A stretch of DNA of 23,760 nt from Bacteroidales bacterium UBA1195 (GTDB lineage: Bacteria > Bacteroidota > Bacteroidia > Bacteroidales > WCHB1-69), in the NCBI GenBank assembly GCA_002309855.1, contig DBYD01000062.1, forward strand, positions 1 to 23,760, written 5' to 3'. Positions 14,587 to 22,350 of the stretch are shown here, in pieces (the first letter of the stretch is position 1; each line of letters starts with the position of its first letter). The position numbers were made by a program, and so were the translations under genes. The notes below the pieces were generated by a model that was given only the letters and a program-made list of their open reading frames with translations, was not told the origin of the DNA and made no database searches.

Positions 14587-17067
14587 TCAATATGGATCCA
14601 CATCATACGACACAAGTACGGAACGGTATGCCGGTTCCGAAAGCATGGCCTCAGCCGACTGACGGATCCATTGCTTTGCCTCCGGCAGATGTCCATCTTT
14701 ACCTATTTTTAATATAATGTCTTTCATGTACAAATTTTTTACACGAGGGATTGAGGGATATGCAGGCCCAAGAACCTCCGGACCGAACCTTCTGCGTAGA
14801 AGCTGTGCCAGCTGCAGCGCGGCAGCATCCAGTACCGTCGCGTTCTTGTGCTTGAGGGTGATTTTTACAAAACGGCAGAAAGGCGGATAGACAAACTTGC
14901 TGCGCTCCGCCATGACATGCCGGTACATTGTCTGGTAATCGTTGTCCATAACCCACTTGAACAACGGATGCTCCGGGAAATAGGTCTGTATCAGCACCAC
15001 GCCGCGCCGATGCCTGCGCCCCGCACGGCCGCTCACCTGTGAAAGCACCTGAAAGGCACGCTCGTAGGCACGGAAATCAGGGAAATGGAGCAGGTTGTCG
15101 GCGTTCAGAATCCCGACCGTGCTGACATGCTCGAAGTCAAGCCCCTTTGTAACCATTTGGGTCCCCACCAGCACCTGGATGTTCCGTAACTCAAAATCCT
15201 GTATTATCTTCTGATAGGCCGTGCGGCTGCGGGTGGTGTCGTAATCCAGCCGTGCAATGCGGGCCTTCGGGAAAAAGACTGCCAGCTCCTCCTCCACCTT
15301 TTCTGTGCCGAAACCGCGCATCTGCAGGTTCGGGCTCTTGCACTGCGGACAGTCGTGCGGCAGCTTTTCGGTGTAGCCGCAATAATGGCAGCGGAGCTGA
15401 TGCTTCGCCTTATGGTAGGTTAGCGCCACATCACAGTGCCTGCAAACCGGGATGTAATGGCAGACACCGCACTCCAGATGTGGGGAGAAACCACGCCTGT
15501 TCTGGAACAGGATCACCTGCTCCCCCGCATCCAGCGCATCGGAAATCTGCGACAGCAGCTCTTCGGAATAGGGTGCCATCCCACGGGGGCTGCGCACCGG
15601 CAGGCGCAAATCCACCGGACGGATTTCAGGCAAGGCCATGCCGGCATAGCGCTGCGAAAGGGTTACCAGCCCGTATTTGCCCCGCTGGGTGTTTGCATAA
15701 CTCTCCACCGACGGGGTGGCCGAACCCAACAGGACTTTGGCCTGATGCTGCTGCGCAAGCACCATGGCCGCATCGCGGGCATGATAGCGCGGTGACGGGT
15801 CATATTGCTTGAAGGAGCTGTCATGCTCCTCGTCGATGACGATGAGTCCAAGTTGCCTGAACGGCAGGAAAAGTGCCGAACGGGCACCTATCACCACCTG
15901 GTAGGCCGAAGCATCCTCCGCCTTGACCCTGTTCCAGATCTCCACCCGCTCCTGCTCGTTGAAGCGCGAATGATAGACCCCGACCTTGTCGCCGAAATAG
16001 CATTGCAGTCGATGGATGATTTGTGTGGTGAGGGCGATTTCAGGCAGCAGGTAAAGAACCTGTTTCCCCTGTTCCAGCACCCGCTGTATCAGTCGTATGT
16101 AAATCTCTGTCTTGCCGCTGCCAGTCACACCGTGCAGCAGAACGGTCTGGAAACGGCCCCACTGCCGGACAATCTCATCCATGGCTGTCTGCTGGGCTTC
16201 CGTCAGAACGATGCTCTCCACCGCCTTTTCCGGTTTGAAGGAGGACAACCGGCTCACCTCAATCTCCTCCTGGCAGAGCACCCCCTTCTTGATAAGCTGC
16301 TTCAGCGAACTCTCGCTTGCCTTTTCCGAAGCCATCAGGCTGCGTTTGGGCACCATCGGCTGGCGAAGACTCCGCGAAAGGCTCAAAAAGAGCAGCAGGG
16401 TGTCCGACTGCCGCTGTAGGCGGCTGTTTTTTTCCAATTCTTCAAAAAGGCCGGACAATGCCGCCTCATCATCCCTATATTTTTCTGCCAGCGACAGATA
16501 GGTCTCACGACGCGGGATGTATCTCTCCTCAACCTCCTCATAGCGTATCAGAATGTTATTGTCCAGCATGTTCCGCACCAGCATAGCCACGTTGGATATG
16601 GAAAGCTCCTCTCCTATATTGCGGAGTGTCATGCACTTTTTTTCCGAAAGCAGGTTCAGCAGCCTTATTTCCAAAGCTGACAATCGGGAAATTTCCCCCG
16701 AAAAGTCGGGATGAATCGCAACCTTGCCCTCACTTTCCAGTTTGAAACCTGACGGCAATGCCGCCGCCATCACCTCCCCCTCAGTGGAAAGGTAATAGGA
16801 GGCCATCCATTCCCAGAAGGCCAGCTGCCGTGCATCCGCCACCGGCTTTTCATCCAGCAGCTGCAGCGCCTCCCTGACCGCATATCCCTCCGGTCTGCAG
16901 CAATGGAGACGCTTCACGACCGCCGCATAGAACTTGTGTTTCCCCAACGGCACCAGCACGCGGTGCCCGACTTGGACTACACCCCAGTCCGCCGGCACAC
17001 GGTAGGTCAGCGGACGCGGCAGCGCCAATGGAAGCAGCACATCTATATATCGTTCCTGTTCCGCCAT
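14587..17067 (-). CDS. priA: Primosomal replication protein N' (PriA helicase)
   Basis: PriA reloads the replisome at stalled forks. The 826-residue protein has the N-terminal 3'-DNA-binding domain (IDVLLPLALPRPLTYRVP). The helicase core has Walker A GVTGSGKTEIY with Lys319 and the DEEH box at 412-415 (VIDEEHDSSFKQYDP). Eight zinc-binding cysteines at 533, 536, 542, 545, 560, 563, 573 and 576 form the two-zinc insertion. The C-terminal domain includes FGPEVLGPAYP. Length is slightly above the E. coli protein, due to an inserted helical region before Walker A, as in other Bacteroidetes. It begins on the base after the dnaG stop (TAA then ATG), so the two are coupled. Confidence 0.95.
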   Translation of the reverse strand: MAEQERYIDVLLPLALPRPLTYRVPADWGVVQVGHRVLVPLGKHKFYAAVVKRLHCCRPEGYAVREALQLLDEKPVADARQLAFWEWMASYYLSTEGEVMAAALPSGFKLESEGKVAIHPDFSGEISRLSALEIRLLNLLSEKKCMTLRNIGEELSISNVAMLVRNMLDNNILIRYEEVEERYIPRRETYLSLAEKYRDDEAALSGLFEELEKNSRLQRQSDTLLLFLSLSRSLRQPMVPKRSLMASEKASESSLKQLIKKGVLCQEEIEVSRLSSFKPEKAVESIVLTEAQQTAMDEIVRQWGRFQTVLLHGVTGSGKTEIYIRLIQRVLEQGKQVLYLLPEIALTTQIIHRLQCYFGDKVGVYHSRFNEQERVEIWNRVKAEDASAYQVVIGARSALFLPFRQLGLIVIDEEHDSSFKQYDPSPRYHARDAAMVLAQQHQAKVLLGSATPSVESYANTQRGKYGLVTLSQRYAGMALPEIRPVDLRLPVRSPRGMAPYSEELLSQISDALDAGEQVILFQNRRGFSPHLECGVCHYIPVCRHCDVALTYHKAKHQLRCHYCGYTEKLPHDCPQCKSPNLQMRGFGTEKVEEELAVFFPKARIARLDYDTTRSRTAYQKIIQDFELRNIQVLVGTQMVTKGLDFEHVSTVGILNADNLLHFPDFRAYERAFQVLSQVSGRAGRRHRRGVVLIQTYFPEHPLFKWVMDNDYQTMYRHVMAERSKFVYPPFCRFVKITLKHKNATVLDAAALQLAQLLRRRFGPEVLGPAYPSIPRVKNLYMKDIILKIGKDGHLPEAKQWIRQSAEAMLSEPAYRSVLVSYDVDPY

Positions 17068-19056
17068 TTACCGGTAAGTTACCCCCAATTTTTTTTCAAT
17101 AATTGTAATGTATTCATTAATCTGCCGGATCTTGGAAAGCAGTATCAGCATTTCCTCCTCCTCCTGCTCCGTTTTCAGCGCAAGCTCACATTCCTCCTTC
17201 ATTTTGCGCAAATGCATCAGCCGAAGGTTGTGCAGGACATCCAACAGATCCTCCCGTAACAGTTCATCCTGATCGTCGATGGTATGAATTATGCTTTTCC
17301 GTTGTTTCCACCCTGAGCTGTAAGCAGGTTTGACATCCTGTAATGCGGTGTATAATTGGAGGACCTCCTCGTCCTGCGAATACTGCAGCTGCTGCAACAC
17401 CGTTTCCGGCTGGCGAAGGAATGCCTCCTTATACATATTATAAAATTTATGGTACAACGGGGTCTCCAGCTCCAGCTGGTCCTGCTCCAGATCATTGAAC
17501 ACCATCTCATCAAGACGCATGATGCGCGGCTCCTCACCCTCCTGCTCCAAAACAAGCATCCGGTCTCCGTAATTTACAAGCCGGAAAAGAAGCGCCCTCT
17601 CCACATCGGCGATGGTCAGGAATGCCGGTGTGTCCGGCACAGGCTTTTCACGGGAAGGTTCCGGAACAAGGGCCTCCGCAGCCTCCGCGGCCTCCTGTTC
17701 CGCCGGAGCGCTCTGCCGCTGCTTTTCCTCAACATAGCGTCTGACCCTTATCTTGTTCACCGCCGACAGCAGCACATCTTCGGAGACTTCAAGCATTTCG
17801 CTGCTCTGCCTGACAAAAACGCTCAAGGTGATGGAATCGGGAATCAGCGCGAGGTCTTCGGCAACCGCACGGATGAACGCAGCCTTTTTCAGCGGATCGT
17901 CATGGTCGGGCTGCTGCAGGAAACGGTCAATCCTGAACTTCAGGAAATCCCTTTCCCCGTTGGCGATGTATTCCTCAATCTCCTGCAGGGAGTGTGAACG
18001 GGCGAAACTGTCGGGGTCGTCCTCCGGAGGCAGCGTCACAATGCGGATGTCAAGCCCCTCCTTCAGCATCATGCCGACAGCCCGTTCCGCAGCATGGATT
18101 CCCGCCGCATCCCCGTCGTACACTACCGTGACATTGTTTGTAAGCTTGCGGATAAGTCTGACCTGGTTTGCGGTCAGGGATGTCCCGGACGAGGCAACCA
18201 CATTTTCGATGCCGGCCTGATGCATGGAGATGACATCGGCGTAACCCTCCACCAGCAGGCACTTGTCGGCCTTCCGTATGGCGTTCCTGGCCTGGAAGAT
18301 GCCGTACAGCGTATCGCTCTTGTGGTAAATCTCCGTTTCGGGCGAATTCACATACTTTGCGATTTTCTTGTCGCCGGAACGGAGCGTGCGCCCGCCGAAG
18401 GCAATGACCCTTCCGGAAAAGTTCTGGATAGGGAACATCACCCGTTCATAAAAACGGTCCGAACGCCGGTCGTCCTCACCCTGACGTGGAGGCAGCACCA
18501 GACCGGCCTTCTCCAGATTATCAGCCGTATATCCCTCGTTCACTGCCTTGTCAAGCAAGGCGGTGCGGTTTGAAAGGCTGTATCCGAGCCGAAATTTCAT
18601 GATGGTTTCATCGGTGAAACCCCTTTCGTGGAAATAGCTCAACCCGATATTCCGGCCCTCCGTGCTCTTCCACAGGTTGTCGGAAAAGAAGGAGGCCGCA
18701 AACTCCGACACCGCCATGAGCGCCTCCCGCTCGTTCATCTGCCGGATGGCCTCCGGTGTCCGTTCCGTCTCCTCCACCGTAATGCCGTACTTTTTTGCCA
18801 GATAGCGAAGCGCCTCCACATAAGTGCACTTTTCATACTGCATGACAAAGCGTATGGCATTGCCCGCCTCACCGCAGCCGAAACATTTGTAGATGCCCCT
18901 GGCCGGACTGACATTGAAGGAGGGGGTTTTTTCGTCATGGAAGGGGCAAAGGCCTATAAGGTTGACCCCACGTTTGGTCAAATGGACAAAATCTCCCACC
19001 ACCTCCTCGATGCGACAGGCAGAAACAATAGCGTCTATAGTCTCTCTCTTAATCAT
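17068..19056 (-). CDS. dnaG: DNA primase DnaG
   Basis: DnaG synthesises RNA primers at the fork. The 662-residue protein has the N-terminal CHC2 zinc finger (C37, H40, C58, C61: LCPFHDEKTPSFNVSPARG, then YKCFGCG). The catalytic core includes RFYERVMFPIQN, and the Toprim domain has Glu270 (LLVEGYADVISMHQAG) and Asp314/Asp316 (VYDGDAAGIHAAERAV). The C-terminal third is helical and glutamate-rich, the expected DnaB-binding region, with little sequence conservation. Length is normal. It is the first gene in a minus-strand operon with priA and possibly the glycosyltransferase. Two TAnnTTTG boxes lie upstream (19091-19098 and 19153-19160). Confidence 0.95.
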   Translation of the reverse strand: MIKRETIDAIVSACRIEEVVGDFVHLTKRGVNLIGLCPFHDEKTPSFNVSPARGIYKCFGCGEAGNAIRFVMQYEKCTYVEALRYLAKKYGITVEETERTPEAIRQMNEREALMAVSEFAASFFSDNLWKSTEGRNIGLSYFHERGFTDETIMKFRLGYSLSNRTALLDKAVNEGYTADNLEKAGLVLPPRQGEDDRRSDRFYERVMFPIQNFSGRVIAFGGRTLRSGDKKIAKYVNSPETEIYHKSDTLYGIFQARNAIRKADKCLLVEGYADVISMHQAGIENVVASSGTSLTANQVRLIRKLTNNVTVVYDGDAAGIHAAERAVGMMLKEGLDIRIVTLPPEDDPDSFARSHSLQEIEEYIANGERDFLKFRIDRFLQQPDHDDPLKKAAFIRAVAEDLALIPDSITLSVFVRQSSEMLEVSEDVLLSAVNKIRVRRYVEEKQRQSAPAEQEAAEAAEALVPEPSREKPVPDTPAFLTIADVERALLFRLVNYGDRMLVLEQEGEEPRIMRLDEMVFNDLEQDQLELETPLYHKFYNMYKEAFLRQPETVLQQLQYSQDEEVLQLYTALQDVKPAYSSGWKQRKSIIHTIDDQDELLREDLLDVLHNLRLMHLRKMKEECELALKTEQEEEEMLILLSKIRQINEYITIIEKKLGVTYR

Positions 19057-19090
19057 TTATATATTATTATCCCCATTCGGAAATGGTTTT

Positions 19091-19098
19091 CAAAAGTA
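19091..19098 (-). promoter_or_regulatory. Candidate -7 promoter box (TACTTTTG) for dnaG-priA
   Basis: Exact TAnnTTTG match 34 bp upstream of the dnaG start. A second exact match, TACCTTTG, lies further up at 19153-19160 on the same strand. Either could serve; neither has a clear -33 TTG. Confidence 0.45.
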
Positions 19099-19182
19099 CT
19101 AAAAAAGGGAACAGAAAAAATTAATTTGCATTTTTTTTGATTTTTTTATTGGCAAAGGTACGATTTCTGTTTAAAAAATAAC

Positions 19183-19190
19183 TACTTTTG
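19183..19190 (+). promoter_or_regulatory. Candidate -7 promoter box (TACTTTTG) for secreted-protein copy 1
   Basis: Exact TAnnTTTG match 48 bp before the start codon, directly followed by CATTTTGAAA. The same box-plus-tail pattern recurs before copy 2, so it is likely part of the duplicated unit. Confidence 0.6.
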
Positions 19191-19238
19191 CATTTTGAAA
19201 GCAAAAATTGTAAGTATTAATTATTAAATAGTATCAAC

Positions 19239-20717
19239 ATGAGAAAACTTGCTTTACTCTTTGTTATGGCGGTCTTTGTCTCAGGACTTTCCGCCCAGAA
19301 TTTCACGCCTGTCAAGTCGCTGAAGGAAAATCCGAAAAGCAACGCGATCGGCCTGATGCCCCAAATGCCTACCATGAAAAAGGCATACGAATCTGTCGGC
19401 TGGCTCAATCCCCTCGCCTTCCTGCAGTATCTGCTGCCCAGTTCCTACGAAATCAACAGCAAACGGACCAGCATGGAAATTTTTCCGGACAGCTGCGTGA
19501 ACTTTGTGTGGGACAAACCGGATGGTCTTGATGAATTCAGCATCTGGCGTCATGCCATCGGCAGCAGTTTCGACCCCTATTCCGAATCGTTCGACAAGGT
19601 GTTCCAGGCCGGTATTTTCCCGACCCCCAGCGACCCCGCAGTGGTGACCTACCCCTATACCATCGACACCGTCATGCTCTACGGACTGTACCATTGGGGT
19701 GCAAAGGACGGCTACAAAGCCAGCTCCCCCGACACGTTGCGCCTCTATTTCACCTACTATAAGGTGTATGAACGCATCGGTATACAAAAAGAATGGCAGG
19801 CGCTGCACTACATTTCCGACAAAAACGGAGACACCGCCATGTTCTCGCCCATCATCACCTTTGATGCGGACAAGATGAAACTCTCCAAAAACGGCCTGCT
19901 TAAGCCAGTTGCCGCCAACACCATCACCGTCGACTACATCCTGCAGGAAAATGACACCAACCGCTACTGGGATTCCGTGATTGAAGGACAAACCCATCAG
20001 TATTACAGCTACAGAGGATACAAAATCCCCGTTAATCTGACCAACGGATTCGAGGTGCCTGCCGGCGCAATCGTCAGCTGCATTGTAAACTTTGTGCCCG
20101 GATACCAGTACAGCCTGGGCGACACCCTTATTTTTGGAAAAGTCAACGCTGACAACACCATTGATGGCGGACTCCACTACAACCACAACACTTTCAGCCT
20201 GATGGTTTACAATGAAAGCAACAATGCCAATGCCAAAGCCTTCTGTGACCCTTACGGATACAATGCCAGCTTCTTTGACCATAAGTATACCCACTACCAG
20301 ATGTGGACAAGCAACGGAAAACCGAATACCCTGTACAACAGCATGTATCAGCCCACCCACGCTATGGTGCCGTTCATCCAGTACCATTTCGCCTATGACA
20401 GCCTGGGAGCAAAGGAGGTAACCGATTCCACATTGTGGCATATCAACCATCGGGACACCACCGATGGAGTTGTAGAGGCGAACAGCATTATTGAATCCAT
20501 CTATCCCAATCCTGCCAAAGACTATGTTGTTGTCAACCTGAAAAACAACGACCAGGCCACCATCCGCATCGTCAATGTCATGGGACAGGTGATTAAGACC
20601 GTCTGCACCAACGAGGAGAGAAACACCATCAGCACCAAGGATTTGAGCGCTGGCATCTATTTCCTCAGCGTGGAACAGAAAGGAAGACGCTATAGCACGA
20701 AACTGACAGTCCAGTAA
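19239..20717 (+). CDS. Secreted protein with T9SS type A sorting domain, tandem copy 1
   Basis: The 492-residue protein has a signal peptide (MRKLALLFVMAVFVSGLSAQ). A family-specific body of about 400 residues follows, then a T9SS C-terminal sorting domain from residue 420: SIYPNPAKDYVVVNLKNN, then VMGQVIK and LSAGIYFLSVEQKGRR. The body shares with copies 2 and 3 the blocks YLxPSSYxINSKRTS, IFPDS, HAIGxSFDPYSES, FPTPSxPA, SPDTLRxxxxYxKVYE and VPAGAxxSCIVxFxPGY. The Ala-Xaa-Asn/Asp runs and aromatic content suggest a beta-rich extracellular protein. No enzymatic motif is recognised. It ends before a strong terminator (20742-20772) and has its own promoter. Expected location: cell surface or medium via the Por secretion system. 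Confidence 0.8.
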   Translation: MRKLALLFVMAVFVSGLSAQNFTPVKSLKENPKSNAIGLMPQMPTMKKAYESVGWLNPLAFLQYLLPSSYEINSKRTSMEIFPDSCVNFVWDKPDGLDEFSIWRHAIGSSFDPYSESFDKVFQAGIFPTPSDPAVVTYPYTIDTVMLYGLYHWGAKDGYKASSPDTLRLYFTYYKVYERIGIQKEWQALHYISDKNGDTAMFSPIITFDADKMKLSKNGLLKPVAANTITVDYILQENDTNRYWDSVIEGQTHQYYSYRGYKIPVNLTNGFEVPAGAIVSCIVNFVPGYQYSLGDTLIFGKVNADNTIDGGLHYNHNTFSLMVYNESNNANAKAFCDPYGYNASFFDHKYTHYQMWTSNGKPNTLYNSMYQPTHAMVPFIQYHFAYDSLGAKEVTDSTLWHINHRDTTDGVVEANSIIESIYPNPAKDYVVVNLKNNDQATIRIVNVMGQVIKTVCTNEERNTISTKDLSAGIYFLSVEQKGRRYSTKLTVQ

Positions 20718-20741
20718 GCGGACCGAATCAGATAATATGAA

Positions 20742-20772
20742 GGGGTCGGAAATTCCGGCCCCTTTTTTTTTG
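20742..20772 (+). terminator. Intrinsic terminator after copy 1
   Basis: GGGGTCGG-AAATT-CCGGCCCC forms an 8-bp stem with one G-U pair, extendable by two A-U pairs, followed by nine or more T residues. It lies 25 bp after the stop codon and separates copy 1 from the promoter of copy 2. Confidence 0.9.
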
Positions 20773-20803
20773 CTCCAATTGCATTTCCAATTGCATTTTC
20801 CAT

Positions 20804-20811
20804 TATCTTTG
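20804..20811 (+). promoter_or_regulatory. Candidate -7 promoter box (TATCTTTG) for copies 2 and 3
   Basis: Exact TAnnTTTG match followed by CATTTTGAAA, as before copy 1. An upstream TTG at 20779-20781 gives 22-bp spacing. The stretch just upstream has CAATTGCATTT twice in tandem (about 20776-20800). Confidence 0.6.
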
Positions 20812-20851
20812 CATTTTGAAATTATCATTATTCATCTAATTAATAAGCACC

Positions 20852-22345
20852 ATGAAAAAAATTCTGCTTTTCAGTATGGCCATTGGGCTCACCATCTGCA
20901 TTAACGCACAGTCAATCATGCCCATAGCAACACTCCCAAACAGTCCGAAGGACAACGCCGTGGCACTGATGCCCGCCAACATGCCCGCACTGATGAAAAG
21001 TTATCAGAATGTGGGATGGGTATCATCGGATGCCTACATGAAGTACCTGGTACCATCCAGCTATAACATCAGCTCGAAACGGACAAGCTTCGACATCTTC
21101 CCCGATTCCAGCCTCTTCAACGTCTTTGACCAGGGGGATACCGTTAAAAAGTACAGCACCTACATGCACGCCATCGGCAACAGTTTCGACCCCTATTCCG
21201 AATCGTATGACAAAATGTGCATGTCAGGCCTCTTCCCCACCCCCTCCTGGCCCGCCATACAGACATTCGGCTACAACATCGACACCATTTCCGTCTATGG
21301 GGTCTACTATTGGGGAGACCTGGACCACTACAACCCAAACTCGCCGGACACACTGCGCGTATTCCTGGCATATCACAAGGTATATGAGCAAATTGGGAAC
21401 AAAACAGAATGGACCAACCTGCATTGGGTGAGCGACAAGGCCAACGACACCGACCTGTTCGCCCCCATGATCAGAGTGGACACCATTAAAGTCAAACAGC
21501 AGTGCGGATCGGCCATCATGCCGGCGGCCGCCAACTGCATCACCCTCGACTACCTGCTGGGCGCCAACGACACCACGCTGTTTTGGGATTCCGTCAATAC
21601 GGGCGGGGACACCGTCAGGTACTACCGCGCCAAAAACTTTATAATCCCCACCACCCTGAACGGGGTGACCGAAGAGGGGTTCATTGTGCCGGCGGGCGCT
21701 GTCACCAGCTGCATCGTCAAATACATTCCCGGATATGCCTACCAGCCGGGCGATTCGCTTGAATACGGCAAAATCACCCCCGACAACAAATACCTGCCCA
21801 CCTACCCGCGGCACCGGCACAATTGCTTTGCCGTCATGGCCTACAACGAATCGAACAGCAAGGCCTATTGTGACCCCTACGGTTTCAATTTCAATTTTTA
21901 TGAACACACCAACACGCGGTATCAAACTTGGATGACCAACGACACCACGCCCAATACGTTATATAACAGCATGTATTATCCGAACGCCCACATCCTTCCG
22001 CTGTTAACATACCACATGTCTGTGGACAGCAGCAACATGGTGGAGGTATGCGACTCGCTGCTCTACAAGAAGGAGCACAAGACCGACAGCACCTCAATAC
22101 GCGAAGCCGAAGTCCTCATCAAATCCGTATATCCCAATCCGGCCAAAGACTATGTTGTTGTAAGCCTGAAAAACAACGACCCGGCCACCATCCGTATCAT
22201 CAACGTGATGGGACAGGTGATGAAAAGCGTCAACACCACTGAAGGGAGGAGCCGCATCAGCACCAAGGATTTGAGCGCGGGCATCTACTTCCTCAGCGTG
22301 GAGCAGAACGGCAGACGGTTCACCACGAAATTCTCGAAACAATAA
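20852..22345 (+). CDS. Secreted protein with T9SS type A sorting domain, tandem copy 2
   Basis: The 497-residue paralogue of copy 1 starts with a signal peptide (MKKILLFSMAIGLTICINAQ). It shows the same blocks in order: NSPKDNAVALMP, VGWVSSDAYMKYLVPSSYNI, SKRTSFDIFPDS, HAIGNSFDPYSES, LFPTPSWPA, SPDTLRVFLAYHKVYEQIG and FIVPAGAVTSCIVKYIPGY. The T9SS sorting domain begins at residue 425 (SVYPNPAKDYVVVSLKNN). The body is clearly diverged from copy 1, but the sorting domain is nearly unchanged. Its stop is followed 5 bp later by the start of copy 3, so these two are probably one transcript. Function unknown; likely a surface or released protein. Confidence 0.8.
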   Translation: MKKILLFSMAIGLTICINAQSIMPIATLPNSPKDNAVALMPANMPALMKSYQNVGWVSSDAYMKYLVPSSYNISSKRTSFDIFPDSSLFNVFDQGDTVKKYSTYMHAIGNSFDPYSESYDKMCMSGLFPTPSWPAIQTFGYNIDTISVYGVYYWGDLDHYNPNSPDTLRVFLAYHKVYEQIGNKTEWTNLHWVSDKANDTDLFAPMIRVDTIKVKQQCGSAIMPAAANCITLDYLLGANDTTLFWDSVNTGGDTVRYYRAKNFIIPTTLNGVTEEGFIVPAGAVTSCIVKYIPGYAYQPGDSLEYGKITPDNKYLPTYPRHRHNCFAVMAYNESNSKAYCDPYGFNFNFYEHTNTRYQTWMTNDTTPNTLYNSMYYPNAHILPLLTYHMSVDSSNMVEVCDSLLYKKEHKTDSTSIREAEVLIKSVYPNPAKDYVVVSLKNNDPATIRIINVMGQVMKSVNTTEGRSRISTKDLSAGIYFLSVEQNGRRFTTKFSKQ

Positions 22346-22350
22346 ATATC

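Noticed and set aside
19281..20828. 515-codon minus-strand open frame
   Set aside because: Antisense to secreted-protein copy 1 and running over its terminator. The valine, glycine and isoleucine-rich content mirrors the sense codons. The similar frame antisense to copy 2 (21224-21925) is rejected for the same reason.
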